From Pseudoxanthomonas sp. F37 (GTDB taxonomy: Bacteria; Pseudomonadota; Gammaproteobacteria; Xanthomonadales; Xanthomonadaceae): a stretch of 64,000 bases of DNA. Position numbers and translations under genes: made by a program. Below the pieces are notes generated by a model. It was given only the letters and a program-made list of their open reading frames with translations. It was not told the DNA's origin and made no database searches. This document shows, in pieces, positions 27,708 through 35,854 of the stretch. How positions within the stretch are numbered: the stretch's first letter is position 1; the number at the start of each line of letters is the position of its first letter. Location: positions 1,116,001 to 1,180,000 of the forward strand of contig NZ_CP095187.1 of NCBI RefSeq assembly GCF_022965755.1. The letters are read 5' to 3'.

Positions 27708-28001
27708 CTAGTGGCGCGTCTGGTCGTCGGCATCCTCGACCGGCCACTGGTTGAAGACGTAAACCTCGTCCTCGACGAGGGCCTGGTCGAAGTGGTCGGG
27801 ATTGGGGGCTTCGTCGCGGTCGATCTGCACCGGTTCGTCCTCCACCGCCACGACCACCCAGCCCTGTTCGCGGATGAACTCGGACGCGCGCCGCATGGGG
27901 TCATCGGCGAATCCGGGCTTCTGGTAGCAGGTGACGTACGCACCGCCGGCTTCGGCGAAGTCCGGGCTGTCGGCGCGCGGCCGGGCTTCCAGCGTGAACA
28001 C
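27708..28001 (-). CDS. small acidic protein of unknown function
   Basis: About 97 residues from a GTG at 28001; the frame is open further upstream (the codons before it read IAAISSDSPRLW), so the true start is uncertain. The product is soluble and acidic, with FTLEARPRADSPDFAEAGGAYVT and WVVVAVEDEPVQ blocks that look like a compact alpha/beta fold, and ends EDADDQTRH. It lies 28 bases upstream of phoH on the same strand and may share its transcript. I do not recognise the family. Confidence 0.6.
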   Translation of the reverse strand: MFTLEARPRADSPDFAEAGGAYVTCYQKPGFADDPMRRASEFIREQGWVVVAVEDEPVQIDRDEAPNPDHFDQALVEDEVYVFNQWPVEDADDQTRH

Positions 28002-28124
28002 CCACAGGCGGGGGCTGTCCGAGGAAATGGCGGCGATCCTGGCAAACGCAAGGCGGGCGCGCAGGGTAGCGCGCCGGCCCGGTGGCCGGCCACCCGCGCC
28101 GCCGTTCGTCGGAACGGGCTTGAA

Positions 28125-28148
28125 ATTTAATTAATTGGAAAATTAAAT
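28125..28148. promoter_or_regulatory. candidate TetR operator, AT-rich inverted repeat
   Basis: ATTTAATT (28125-28132) and AATTAAAT (28141-28148) form a perfect 8-bp inverted repeat around AATTGGAA, ending eight bases before the tetR ATG. It stands out as an AT-only patch in very GC-rich DNA. Its position fits autorepression of the tetR-efflux operon. Confidence 0.6.
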
Positions 28149-28155
28149 AAATCCC

Positions 28156-28866
28156 ATGACATCGACGACCCATCCCCGCCGACACGCGGGCAAGGCGGAC
28201 GCCCCGCCCAAGGCCGCCCCGCGCAAGCGCGCCCGTGGGCGGCGCCCGACCGCAGAAACCGCGGACCTGCGCGCCACCCTGCTGGATGCGGCGCTGGCGT
28301 GCTTCGTCCGCGGCGGGATCGGGGCCACATCGCTGCGCGACATCGCCACCGAAGCCGGGGTGACGCCGGCGCTGGTGCACTACTACTTCGGCGACAAGGC
28401 GCAGTTGCAGGAAGCGGTGGTGACCGAGCGGTTGCTGCCGGTGGTGGCGCGGATGCGCGCGCCGGTGATGCAGGCCGGCGACGGCGACATCGCCGGCCTG
28501 GTCGCCGGCTTCGTCCAAGGCATCGGCGCGGTGGTGGCCGAGCATCCGTGGCTGCCGACGCTGTGGGTACGCGAGATCCTGTGCGAGGGCGGCGCGCTGC
28601 GCGAGGTGATGATCCGCCAGGTCGGTCCGCTGCTGCCGACGATGATGGCCGGCCGCTTCGCCGCCGCGCAGCAGGCCGGACAGCTCAATCCCGATCTCGA
28701 CCCGCGCCTGCTGATGGTGTCGCTGATCGGGCTGACCATGTTTCCGCTGGCCAGCGCGCCCATCTGGCGCCAGCTGTTCGGCGCCGACGACATCGATTTC
28801 GACGACCTGCGCCGGCACACGCTGGTGCTGCTGGACCGCGGCCTGGAGCTTGACCATGCGAAGTGA
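28156..28866 (+). CDS. TetR/AcrR family transcriptional regulator
   Basis: 236 residues. A basic, Pro/Ala-rich N-terminal arm (residues 1-30) precedes the helix-turn-helix TSLRDIATEAGVTPALVHYYF (about 56-76). The C-terminal ligand-binding domain is all helical and resembles that of CecR (YbiH). The gene leads an operon with an HlyD-type adaptor, an ABC ATPase and an ABC-2 permease, the same order as the enterobacterial cecR-ybhGFSR locus except that only one permease gene is present. It probably represses this operon through the AT-rich repeat just upstream. Its stop overlaps the next start by 11 bases. Confidence 0.9.
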   Translation: MTSTTHPRRHAGKADAPPKAAPRKRARGRRPTAETADLRATLLDAALACFVRGGIGATSLRDIATEAGVTPALVHYYFGDKAQLQEAVVTERLLPVVARMRAPVMQAGDGDIAGLVAGFVQGIGAVVAEHPWLPTLWVREILCEGGALREVMIRQVGPLLPTMMAGRFAAAQQAGQLNPDLDPRLLMVSLIGLTMFPLASAPIWRQLFGADDIDFDDLRRHTLVLLDRGLELDHAK

Positions 28867-29815
28867 ACTGCGAAGCGCCGTGCTGGCGACGGTGATGCTG
28901 GCGCTGGCCGCCTGCGGGGCGGACGCGCCGCAGGCCCTGGGTACGCTGGAATGGGACCGGGTGACGCTGCCCGCGCCGGTGGCCGAGAAGATCGTGCGCA
29001 TCGATGTGCGCGAAGGCCAGCAGGTGACCGCGGGTGCGCCGCTGCTCCAGTTGGAGCTGACGCGCACCCGATCGCAGCTGGCGGCCGTGGAGGCACAGGC
29101 CACGCAAAGCCGCGAGGTGCTGGCCGAACTGCGCGCCGGTCCCCGCGCCGAGGCCATCGCCCAGGCGCGCGCCAGCCTGGCCGCCGCGCAGGCACAGGCC
29201 CGGGATGCCGACGCTTATTACGCGCGCCTGCAGCCGCTGGGGCGCCAGCGCCTGGTCGCGGCCTCCGAGGTGGATCGCGCGCGCGCCGCGGCGCAGAGCG
29301 CACAGGCGCAGGTGCGCCTGGCGCAGGCCGCGTTGCTGGAGTTGGACCGTGGCACGCGCGCCGAACAGGTCGCCCAGGGCCAAGCCGCCGTCGCAGCGGC
29401 AGAAGCACAGGCGCGCGTGCAGGCGGTGACACTGGAGAAGCTCGACATCGTGGCACCGCGTGCGGGCCGCATCGACAGCCTTCCGTACAAGCTCGGCGAC
29501 CAGGCCCCGGTCGGCGCGCCGCTGGCCGTGATGCTGGTGGGCGAAGCGCCGTACGCGCGCGTGTACCTGCCGCAGGCGCTGCGCAATCGGCTGAAGGTGG
29601 GAGACACCGTGCGCGTGCGCCTGGACGGGCAGGACACGACTTACCAGGGCCGCGTGCGGATGATCCGCAGCGAGCCCAGCTTTACCCCGTACTTCGCGCT
29701 GACCGGCCAGGACGCACAGCGGCTCAGCTACCTGGCGGAGATCAGCCTGGGGAAGGATGCCGCCAATCTCCCGGTGGGCGCCCCGCTGCAGGTGGTGTCC
29801 GATGGCGACGAGTGA
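28856..29815 (+). CDS. HlyD-family periplasmic adaptor lipoprotein
   Basis: 319 residues from the ATG at 28856. The N-terminus ends in a lipobox (LALAAC, Cys about residue 21), so the adaptor is probably lipid-anchored. It then shows the biotinyl-lipoyl-like strand (VTLPAPVAEKIVRIDVREGQQV), a long Ala/Gln/Arg-rich coiled-coil hairpin (about 60-180), and the return strand and barrel (VTLEKLDIVAPRAGRID onward). This matches YbhG-like membrane fusion proteins that connect an ABC exporter to an outer-membrane channel. The stop overlaps the ATPase start. Confidence 0.88.
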   Translation: MRSELRSAVLATVMLALAACGADAPQALGTLEWDRVTLPAPVAEKIVRIDVREGQQVTAGAPLLQLELTRTRSQLAAVEAQATQSREVLAELRAGPRAEAIAQARASLAAAQAQARDADAYYARLQPLGRQRLVAASEVDRARAAAQSAQAQVRLAQAALLELDRGTRAEQVAQGQAAVAAAEAQARVQAVTLEKLDIVAPRAGRIDSLPYKLGDQAPVGAPLAVMLVGEAPYARVYLPQALRNRLKVGDTVRVRLDGQDTTYQGRVRMIRSEPSFTPYFALTGQDAQRLSYLAEISLGKDAANLPVGAPLQVVSDGDE

Positions 29816-30755
29816 GGAAGCACTGGCAATCCGCGTGCGTGGCCTGACCAAGCGCTTCGGTGCGCTGGTGGCGGTGGACGATGTCGATCTGGATATTCCG
29901 CGACGCCATGTCTACGGCTTCCTCGGCCCGAACGGCTCCGGCAAGTCCACCACCATCCGCATGTTGTGCGGCTTGCTGACGCCGACGGCGGGCGAGATCG
30001 AAGTGCTGGGCCTGCGCATCCCCGAGCAGGCCGAGCCGCTGCGCACCCGTATCGGCTACATGACCCAGAAGTTCTCGCTGTTCGAGGACCTCACCGTGCG
30101 CGAGAACCTGGAATTCCTGGCGGCCGTGCAGGACATCCCGCGCGCACAGGCGCGGCGACGGATCGATGACCTGGTCGAGCAGTACCACTTCCAGGACCGG
30201 CAGAAGCAGCTGGCCGGCACGATGAGCGGCGGGCAGAAGCAGCGCCTCGCGCTCGCGGGCGCAGTGATCCACCAGCCGGAACTGCTGTTCCTCGACGAAC
30301 CGACCAGTGCGGTGGATCCGGAGTCCCGCCGCGATTTCTGGGAGAAGCTGTTCGAGCTCGCCGATGCCGGCACCACGCTGCTGGTGTCCACGCACTACAT
30401 GGACGAGGCCGAGCGCTGCCACCGCATCGCCATCCTCGACCGCGGCGTGCTGGTGGCGGACGGCACGCCGGACGCGCTGACCGGCGAACTGGCCGGGCGC
30501 ACGCTGGTGGTGGAAGCCGCACAGCCGCGACAGGCGCAGAAGGCGCTGGTCGGCCTGCCGGGCGTGATCAGCGTGGCGCAGATCGGCAACCTGCTGCGCG
30601 TGTTGATGGCGGAGAACGGCCAGGCCGCGGACCGCATCGCGCAGGGCCTGCGCGCGGCAGGGATCGATGCGGACGTGTCCGCTGCGCCGGCCAACCTGGA
30701 GGACGTCTTCGTCTCCGCCACGCGCGGCCGGCCCGCGCGCGAGGAGGCCGCATGA
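29802..30755 (+). CDS. ABC transporter ATP-binding protein
   Basis: 317 residues from MATSEEAL at 29802, inside the end of the adaptor gene. One nucleotide-binding domain: Walker A GPNGSGKST (about residues 43-51), signature MSGGQKQRLALA, Walker B LLFLDEPTSAVDPES and H-loop STHYMDE. The C-terminal 80 residues form an accessory domain. It is comparable to YbhF, which however has two such domains fused. It drives the ABC-2 permease encoded next, with a four-base overlap. Confidence 0.93.
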   Translation: MATSEEALAIRVRGLTKRFGALVAVDDVDLDIPRRHVYGFLGPNGSGKSTTIRMLCGLLTPTAGEIEVLGLRIPEQAEPLRTRIGYMTQKFSLFEDLTVRENLEFLAAVQDIPRAQARRRIDDLVEQYHFQDRQKQLAGTMSGGQKQRLALAGAVIHQPELLFLDEPTSAVDPESRRDFWEKLFELADAGTTLLVSTHYMDEAERCHRIAILDRGVLVADGTPDALTGELAGRTLVVEAAQPRQAQKALVGLPGVISVAQIGNLLRVLMAENGQAADRIAQGLRAAGIDADVSAAPANLEDVFVSATRGRPAREEAA

Positions 30756-31837
30756 ACCTCCGGCGCCTGGCGGCGGTGATGGTGAAGGAGTTGCGGCAGA
30801 TGCGGCGCGACCGCATCACCCTGGCGATGATCGTCGGCATCCCGGTGATGCAGCTGCTGCTGTTCGGCTATGCGATCAACACCAACCTGCGCGACCTGTC
30901 CGCCGGCATCGCCGACCAGGCGCGTACCGCCGCCTCGCGCGCGCTGTTGATGGATATCGTGGCCACCGGCGTGGTCGCACCCACGAAGGAAGCCGCGACG
31001 CCACAGGAACTGGTGCAGGCGATGCGCCGGGGCGAGATCAGCATCGGCGTGGTGATCCCGCCGGACTACGAGCGTCGCCGCGCGGAGGGCCGCGAGGCCG
31101 TGCAGATCTTCGTGGACGGCAGCGACAACGCGGTGCAGAGTGCCGCCGCACAGCTGGCGCAGATGCCGTTGGACGACAGCAGCAGTCCGCTGGCGACGCG
31201 CACCATCAGCGTGGTCGGCTTCTACAATCCGCAGCGGCGCTCGGCGGTGAACATCGTGCCCGGCCTGATCGGCGTGATCCTGACCATGACCATGGTGCTG
31301 TTCACCGGCGTGGCCATCGTGCGCGAACGCGAGCGCGGCAACATGGAACTGCTGATCGCCACGCCGGTGAGCAGTGCCGAGCTGATGATCGGCAAGGTGC
31401 TGCCTTACGTGGCCATCGGCCTGGTGCAGACCACGGTGGTGCTGGCGCTGGGCATGTGGCTGTTCGACGTGCCGCTGGGCGGCAGCCTGCTGCATGTCTA
31501 CATCGCCGCCTGCCTGCTGATCGTGGCCAACCTGACGCTGGGCCTGCTGATCTCCACCCGCGCGCAGTCGCAGTTCCAGGCCATGCAGATGACGTTCTTC
31601 ATCTTCCTGCCCTCCATCCTGCTGTCGGGCTTCATGTTCCCCTTCGCCGGCATGCCGAAGATCGTGCAGTGGATGGCCGAAGCGTTGCCGCTGACCCACT
31701 TCCTGCGCCTGATCCGCGGCGTGATGCTGCGGGGCGCCAGTCTCTGGGAACTGTGGGCGGATGTGCTGGCCCTGCTGGCCTTCACCACGGTGATGATGAC
31801 GGCTGCGATCCTGCGCTTCCGCAAGCGCCTGGATTGA
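30752..31837 (+). CDS. ABC-2 type permease
   Basis: 361 residues. One N-terminal membrane segment (about 22-45), a large periplasmic domain, and five C-terminal segments, the usual ABC-2 (YbhR/YbhS) layout. The block RERERGNMELLIATPVSSAELMIGK is the family signature. With only one permease gene it presumably works as a homodimer. The last 85 bases of the gene are the start of a 255-bp unit repeated in tandem after the stop, so its 3' end exists two more times without a start. Confidence 0.9.
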   Translation: MNLRRLAAVMVKELRQMRRDRITLAMIVGIPVMQLLLFGYAINTNLRDLSAGIADQARTAASRALLMDIVATGVVAPTKEAATPQELVQAMRRGEISIGVVIPPDYERRRAEGREAVQIFVDGSDNAVQSAAAQLAQMPLDDSSSPLATRTISVVGFYNPQRRSAVNIVPGLIGVILTMTMVLFTGVAIVRERERGNMELLIATPVSSAELMIGKVLPYVAIGLVQTTVVLALGMWLFDVPLGGSLLHVYIAACLLIVANLTLGLLISTRAQSQFQAMQMTFFIFLPSILLSGFMFPFAGMPKIVQWMAEALPLTHFLRLIRGVMLRGASLWELWADVLALLAFTTVMMTAAILRFRKRLD

Positions 31838-31856
31838 TCCTGGAAAAGCCGCATCT

Positions 31857-31941
31857 GTAGGAGCGCCCCAGGGCGCGATGCCTTTGCTCGTCTCCGGAAA
31901 CCGGCAAAGCCAACAGCATCGCGCCCAAGGGGCGCTCCTAC
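31857..31941. repeat. REP doublet, copy in tandem unit 1
   Basis: GTAGGAGCGCCCCAGGGCGCGATG is followed after 36 bases by the inverted CATCGCGCCCAAGGGGCGCTCCTAC. It begins 19 bases after the permease stop and could act as a terminator or mRNA-stabilising structure. Confidence 0.8.
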
Positions 31942-32111
31942 AAAGGAACCTTGCCGACCGCGGGATCCGCCTGTTCGGCCACATCGCCCACGTCTGCAGC
32001 GCTTACCGTGGGCGGATGTGCTGGCCCTGCTGGCCTTCACCACGGTGATGATGACGGCGGCGATCCTGCGCTTCCGCAAGCGCCTGGATTGATCCTGGAC
32101 AAGCTGCACCT

Positions 32112-32197
32112 GTAGGAGCGCCCCATGGGCGCGATGCCTTTGCTTGTCTCCGGAAACCGGCAAAGCCCACAGCATCGCGCCCATGGGGCGCTCCTAC
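32112..32197. repeat. REP doublet, copy in tandem unit 2
   Basis: Same doublet as in unit 1, with CCCCATGGGC in the first palindrome and CCCATGGGG in the second, so both halves now have more symmetrical centres. Confidence 0.8.
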
Positions 32198-32367
32198 AAA
32201 GGAGCCTTGCCGATGGCGGGATCCGCCTGCTCGGCCACATCGCCCACGTCTGCAGCGCTTAGCGTGGACGGATGTGCTGGCCCTGCTGGTCTTCACTAGG
32301 GTGATGATGACGGCGGCGATCCTGCGCTTCCGCAAGCGCCTGGATTGATCCTGGAAAAGCTGCACCT

Positions 32368-32453
32368 GTAGGAGCGCCCCATGGGCGCGATGCCTTTGCT
32401 CGTCTCCGGAAACCGGCAAAGCCCACAGCATCGCGCCCATGGGGCGCTCCTAC
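32368..32453. repeat. REP doublet, copy in tandem unit 3
   Basis: Same doublet with the CCCCATGGGC centre as in unit 2. Its end lies about 70 bases from the converging miaB stop. Confidence 0.8.
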
Positions 32454-32526
32454 AGGAACCTTGCTGGCCGCGGGATCCGCCTGTGCGGCCACATCGCCCA
32501 CGTCTGCCGTCGGTTGGAGGGCAGCG

Positions 32527-33963
32527 TCAGTCGGTGCCTGCGATGCGGCCACGCAGCGAGTTGGTCAGGGCCTCGGTGATCACCACGTCGACGAACTGGC
32601 CCAGCAGGCGCGGGTGGCCGGGGAAGTTCACCGAGCGCATGTTCTCGGTCTTGCCGGTCAGCTCGTTCGGGTTCTTTTTCGACGGGCCTTCCACCAGCAC
32701 CGACTGCACCGTGCCCACCATGGCCTGGGATATGCCGGCGGCATGGGCATTGATGTGCTTCTGCAGGCGGTCCAGACGGGCGTGCTTGGTTGCGTCGGAC
32801 ACGTCGTCCGGCAGGTCGGCGGCGGGCGTGCCGGGGCGGCGCGAGTAGATGAAGGAGAAGCTCTGGTCGAAGCCCACGTCTTCGATCAGTTTCATGGTCT
32901 TCTCGAAATCGGCGTCGGTCTCGCCGGGGAAGCCGACGATGAAGTCCGAGCTGATGGAAATGTCCGGCCGCACCGCACGCAGCTTGCGGATCTTCTGCTT
33001 GAACTCCAGCGCGGTGTAGCCGCGCTTCATCGCGGAGAGGATGCGGTCGCTGCCCGCCTGCACCGGCAGGTGCAGGAAGTTGGCCAACTGCGGCACGTCG
33101 CGGTAGGCGTCCACCAACGAGTCGCTGAACTCCAGCGGGTGCGAGGTGGTGAAGCGGATGCGGCCGATGCCGTCGATCTCGGCGATGGTGCGGATCAGCA
33201 GGCCCAGGTCCGCGACTTCGCCGTCGCCATAAGGACCGCGATACGCATTGACGTTCTGGCCGAGCAGGTTGATCTCGCGCACCCCTTGGGCGGCCAGCTG
33301 CGCCACTTCCACCAGCACGTCCTCGAACGGCCGACTGACTTCGGTGCCACGGGTGTAGGGCACCACGCAGAACGAGCAGTACTTGGAGCAGCCTTCCATG
33401 ATCGACACGAACGCCGACGGGCCTTCGGCGCGGGGTTCGGGCAGGCGGTCGAACTTCTCGATCTCGGGGAAGCTGATGTCGACCTGCGGCCTGTTCTGCT
33501 CGCGGCGGGCGCGGATCAGCTCCGGCAGGCGGTGCAGGGTCTGCGGCCCGAACACCAGGTCCACATAGGGGGCGCGCTTGACGATGGCTTCGCCCTCCTG
33601 CGAGGCCACGCAGCCGCCGACGCCGATGATGACGTCGCGGCCACCGGCCTTCAGCGCCTTCCACCGGCCCAGCTGGCTGAAGACCTTCTCCTGCGCCTTC
33701 TCGCGGATGGAGCAGGTGTTGACCAGCACCACGTCGGCTTCTTCGGGGTTGTCGGTCAGCTCCAGGCCATCGGAGGCGGCCAGCACGTCGGCCATCTTGG
33801 CCGAGTCGTACTCGTTCATCTGGCAACCGTGGGTCTTGATGAAGAGTTTTCCGCGCACGACGTCCGGGCTGCGCGGCCTGGCCAGCGGCAGGGGCACGAG
33901 GGTGGGGTCGGTCACGGCGGGGCCGGCCGTGGTCGGCAGGTCGGGGGCTTGCGTCCCGGTCAT
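32527..33963 (-). CDS. miaB: tRNA-2-methylthio-N6-dimethylallyladenosine synthase
   Basis: 478 residues from MTGTQAPDL at 33963; the frame is open upstream but without family similarity. An N-terminal UPF0004 domain starts [14 protein letters not shown] with its cysteines ([19 protein letters not shown]), the radical SAM cluster is [15 protein letters not shown], and a TRAM domain ends the protein. MiaB uses two Fe-S clusters to add the methylthio group to A37 of tRNAs that read UNN codons. miaB usually sits next to phoH-ybeY; here an efflux operon and a repeat tract separate them. Confidence 0.96.
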   Translation of the reverse strand: MTGTQAPDLPTTAGPAVTDPTLVPLPLARPRSPDVVRGKLFIKTHGCQMNEYDSAKMADVLAASDGLELTDNPEEADVVLVNTCSIREKAQEKVFSQLGRWKALKAGGRDVIIGVGGCVASQEGEAIVKRAPYVDLVFGPQTLHRLPELIRARREQNRPQVDISFPEIEKFDRLPEPRAEGPSAFVSIMEGCSKYCSFCVVPYTRGTEVSRPFEDVLVEVAQLAAQGVREINLLGQNVNAYRGPYGDGEVADLGLLIRTIAEIDGIGRIRFTTSHPLEFSDSLVDAYRDVPQLANFLHLPVQAGSDRILSAMKRGYTALEFKQKIRKLRAVRPDISISSDFIVGFPGETDADFEKTMKLIEDVGFDQSFSFIYSRRPGTPAADLPDDVSDATKHARLDRLQKHINAHAAGISQAMVGTVQSVLVEGPSKKNPNELTGKTENMRSVNFPGHPRLLGQFVDVVITEALTNSLRGRIAGTD

Positions 33964-34179
33964 GGCGCTTAATCCAGTCGGGTGGGGGCGGGCAGGGCCG
34001 CGTAGTTTACGCGTTGGGACGGCCGGAACCCGCACCGGACGGCGTTGATAGCGGGTAACAGGCCATCCCGGCCCGCCGTGCCGCCGGCTGCTGGAACTCC
34101 GACCGGCCGCACAGATTGGAGGAAACCTTTGTTGGACAAGGACTTGGCAACCGCTGGCGAATTGGGGACACTGCGCGGC

Positions 34180-35076
34180 ATGAGGGGGACTCTGACGCTT
34201 CTGGCCATGCTGGCCGCGTTGACCGCACTGCCGGCCAGCGCGGGCACGCTGTACAAGTGCACCGGCGACGACGGTGTGCCGAACTACGTCAGCAAGCGCG
34301 TCAGCGGCGCCAGCTGCGAGGTGATCAGCCGCTATACCCCGGACCGGAGCCGGCCGGCGCAGGTCGCCACCGTGTCGCGGCCCGCCACGCCGCCGCCCGC
34401 CGTGGGCGCGGCCGTCACGCCGGCGCTGTCGGATTCGGCCGCCGCCATGGTGCCCGCCGCGGCGCCCCAGGCCTCCGCCCCCGCCACCGGTCCCCGCCGC
34501 GTGGTCAGCGGGCAGGTCTATTCCTACATCAAGGACGGCGTGCGCCACTACACCAGCACGCGTCCGCGCGGCGGCACCCAGGTCGCCAGCCTGCGCACCA
34601 TCAAGTACAGCTACATCGAAACCTGCTTCGCCTGCGGCAACCCGGGCGTGGACTTCGGCCGGCTGCGCCTGAACACCTCCGCCTACCAGGCCGAGATCGC
34701 CGCGGCCTCGCGCGAGTTCGGCGTGGAGGAGGCCATCCTGCGGGCCATCATGCACGCCGAGTCCTCCTACAACCCGATGGCGCTGTCGCATGCGGGCGCC
34801 CAGGGGCTGATGCAGCTGATGCCGGCCACGGCCCGCCGGTTCGGGGTGACCGACAGCTACAACGCCGGCCAGAACATCCGCGGCGGTGCGCAGTACCTGG
34901 CCTGGCTGTTGAAGCGCTTCAACGGCAACCTCACCCTGGCCGCCGCCGGCTACAACGCGGGCGAGGGGGCCGTGGACCGCCATGGCGGCGTTCCTCCCTA
35001 CAAGGAAACCCAGCGCTACGTGCAGCGCGTGGCCGTGCTGGCCGACCGCTACCGCCAAGCCGTCGCCGCGCGCTGA
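34180..35076 (+). CDS. secreted lytic transglycosylase, SLT family 1
   Basis: 298 residues from the ATG at 34180, which opens a signal peptide ([21 protein letters not shown]). An in-frame TTG at 34129 has a much better ribosome site (GGAGG at 34118-34122) and would lengthen the n-region by 17 residues, so the start is open. A DUF4124-like part ([16 protein letters not shown]) and a Pro/Ala linker precede the SLT domain, with catalytic Glu in MHAESSYNP, then [14 protein letters not shown] and [12 protein letters not shown]. It cleaves peptidoglycan glycan strands in the periplasm. Confidence 0.9.
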   Translation: MRGTLTLLAMLAALTALPASAGTLYKCTGDDGVPNYVSKRVSGASCEVISRYTPDRSRPAQVATVSRPATPPPAVGAAVTPALSDSAAAMVPAAAPQASAPATGPRRVVSGQVYSYIKDGVRHYTSTRPRGGTQVASLRTIKYSYIETCFACGNPGVDFGRLRLNTSAYQAEIAAASREFGVEEAILRAIMHAESSYNPMALSHAGAQGLMQLMPATARRFGVTDSYNAGQNIRGGAQYLAWLLKRFNGNLTLAAAGYNAGEGAVDRHGGVPPYKETQRYVQRVAVLADRYRQAVAAR

Positions 35077-35128
35077 GCCGCGACGGACGCGCCCGGATGC
35101 ACGCAAGCCATTGATTCGGCGGCAGCCG

Positions 35129-35158
35129 TTGTCGGCCCATTAAGCCATCCGTTACACT
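35129..35158 (+). promoter_or_regulatory. candidate sigma-70 promoter of petABC
   Basis: TTGTCG (35129-35134) and TACACT (35153-35158) are spaced by 18 bases, 85 bases upstream of the petA ATG. Confidence 0.45.
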
Positions 35159-35242
35159 TTGCCGTCTTTTGCGGCCCGTACCGGTCCATGGGTGCGGCCT
35201 TGGCAGCCTTTTTTGCTACCTGATTGTTTTGCGGAGTGCCGG

Positions 35243-35851
35243 ATGGCCATCGATGGGGTCAATGGGCCTGTGAATACGGGCCGACGCCGGTTCCTGACTG
35301 CGACCACCGCCGTGGTGGGTGCAGTAGGTGCCGGTATTGCAGCTGTGCCTTTTATCAAGTCGTGGAATCCGAGCGCCCGGGCCAAGCTGGCCGGTGCCCC
35401 GGTGACTGCCGACATCAGCGGCCTGCAGGAAGGCCAGCGCCTGATCCTGGAATGGCGCGGCCAGCCGATCTGGATCGTGAAGCGTTCCAAGGCCGTGCTC
35501 GACGCGCTGCCCACGCTGGACGCGAACCTCCGCGACCCGCTGTCGGAGAACCTCGACCAGCAGCCGGCCTACATCAAGGGTGAGACGCGCTCGCTGAAGC
35601 CGGAGATCTCCGTGCTGGTCGGCCTGTGCACCCACCTGGGCTGCTCGCCCGAGATGGCCGCCGAGATCAAGCCCGAGCCCTACGACCCGAACTGGAAGGG
35701 CGGCTACTTCTGCCCCTGCCACAAGTCGCGCTTCGACATGGCCGGCCGCGTGTTCCAGGGCGTGCCCGCACCCACCAACCTGGTGGTGCCGCCGCATTAC
35801 TACGAGAACGACACGACCATCGTCGTCGGTCTCGACCCGCAGGGGGCATAA
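35243..35851 (+). CDS. petA: ubiquinol-cytochrome c reductase, Rieske iron-sulfur subunit
   Basis: 202 residues from MAIDGVNG at 35243. A twin-arginine signal-anchor (GRRRFLTATTAVVGAVG) precedes the Rieske domain, whose 2Fe-2S ligands lie in CTHLGC and CPCHKSRFD. The subunit passes electrons from ubiquinol to cytochrome c1 on the periplasmic side of the inner membrane. It starts the petABC operon; petB begins three bases after its stop. Confidence 0.97.
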   Translation: MAIDGVNGPVNTGRRRFLTATTAVVGAVGAGIAAVPFIKSWNPSARAKLAGAPVTADISGLQEGQRLILEWRGQPIWIVKRSKAVLDALPTLDANLRDPLSENLDQQPAYIKGETRSLKPEISVLVGLCTHLGCSPEMAAEIKPEPYDPNWKGGYFCPCHKSRFDMAGRVFQGVPAPTNLVVPPHYYENDTTIVVGLDPQGA

Positions 35852-35854
35852 GCC

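Larger units (their letters stand above)
31753..32507 (+). repeat. three tandem copies of a 255-bp unit
   Basis: Unit 1 is 31753-32007, unit 2 32008-32263, unit 3 32264 to about 32507. Each starts GTGG(G/A)CGGATGTGCTGGCC, runs through the last 27 codons and stop of the ABC permease gene, then a REP doublet, and ends near CATCGCCCACGTCTGC. Units 1 and 2 are nearly identical; unit 3 has more changes (for example CTTCACTAGGG for CTTCACCACGG) and a slightly shorter end. No gene is encoded here; the repeated permease tails lack start codons. The stretch fills the gap between the permease gene and miaB. Confidence 0.92.

Noticed and set aside
31753-32507. CRISPR-like array
   Set aside because: Units are 255 bp, contiguous, and contain a gene tail and REP palindromes; there are no short repeats with unique spacers.
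31838-32526. minus-strand frames in the tandem repeat (for example 31498-32184)
   Set aside because: They are repeat copies read antisense, starting with MGAMLWALPVSGD-like sequence from the REP doublet; no independent coding signal.
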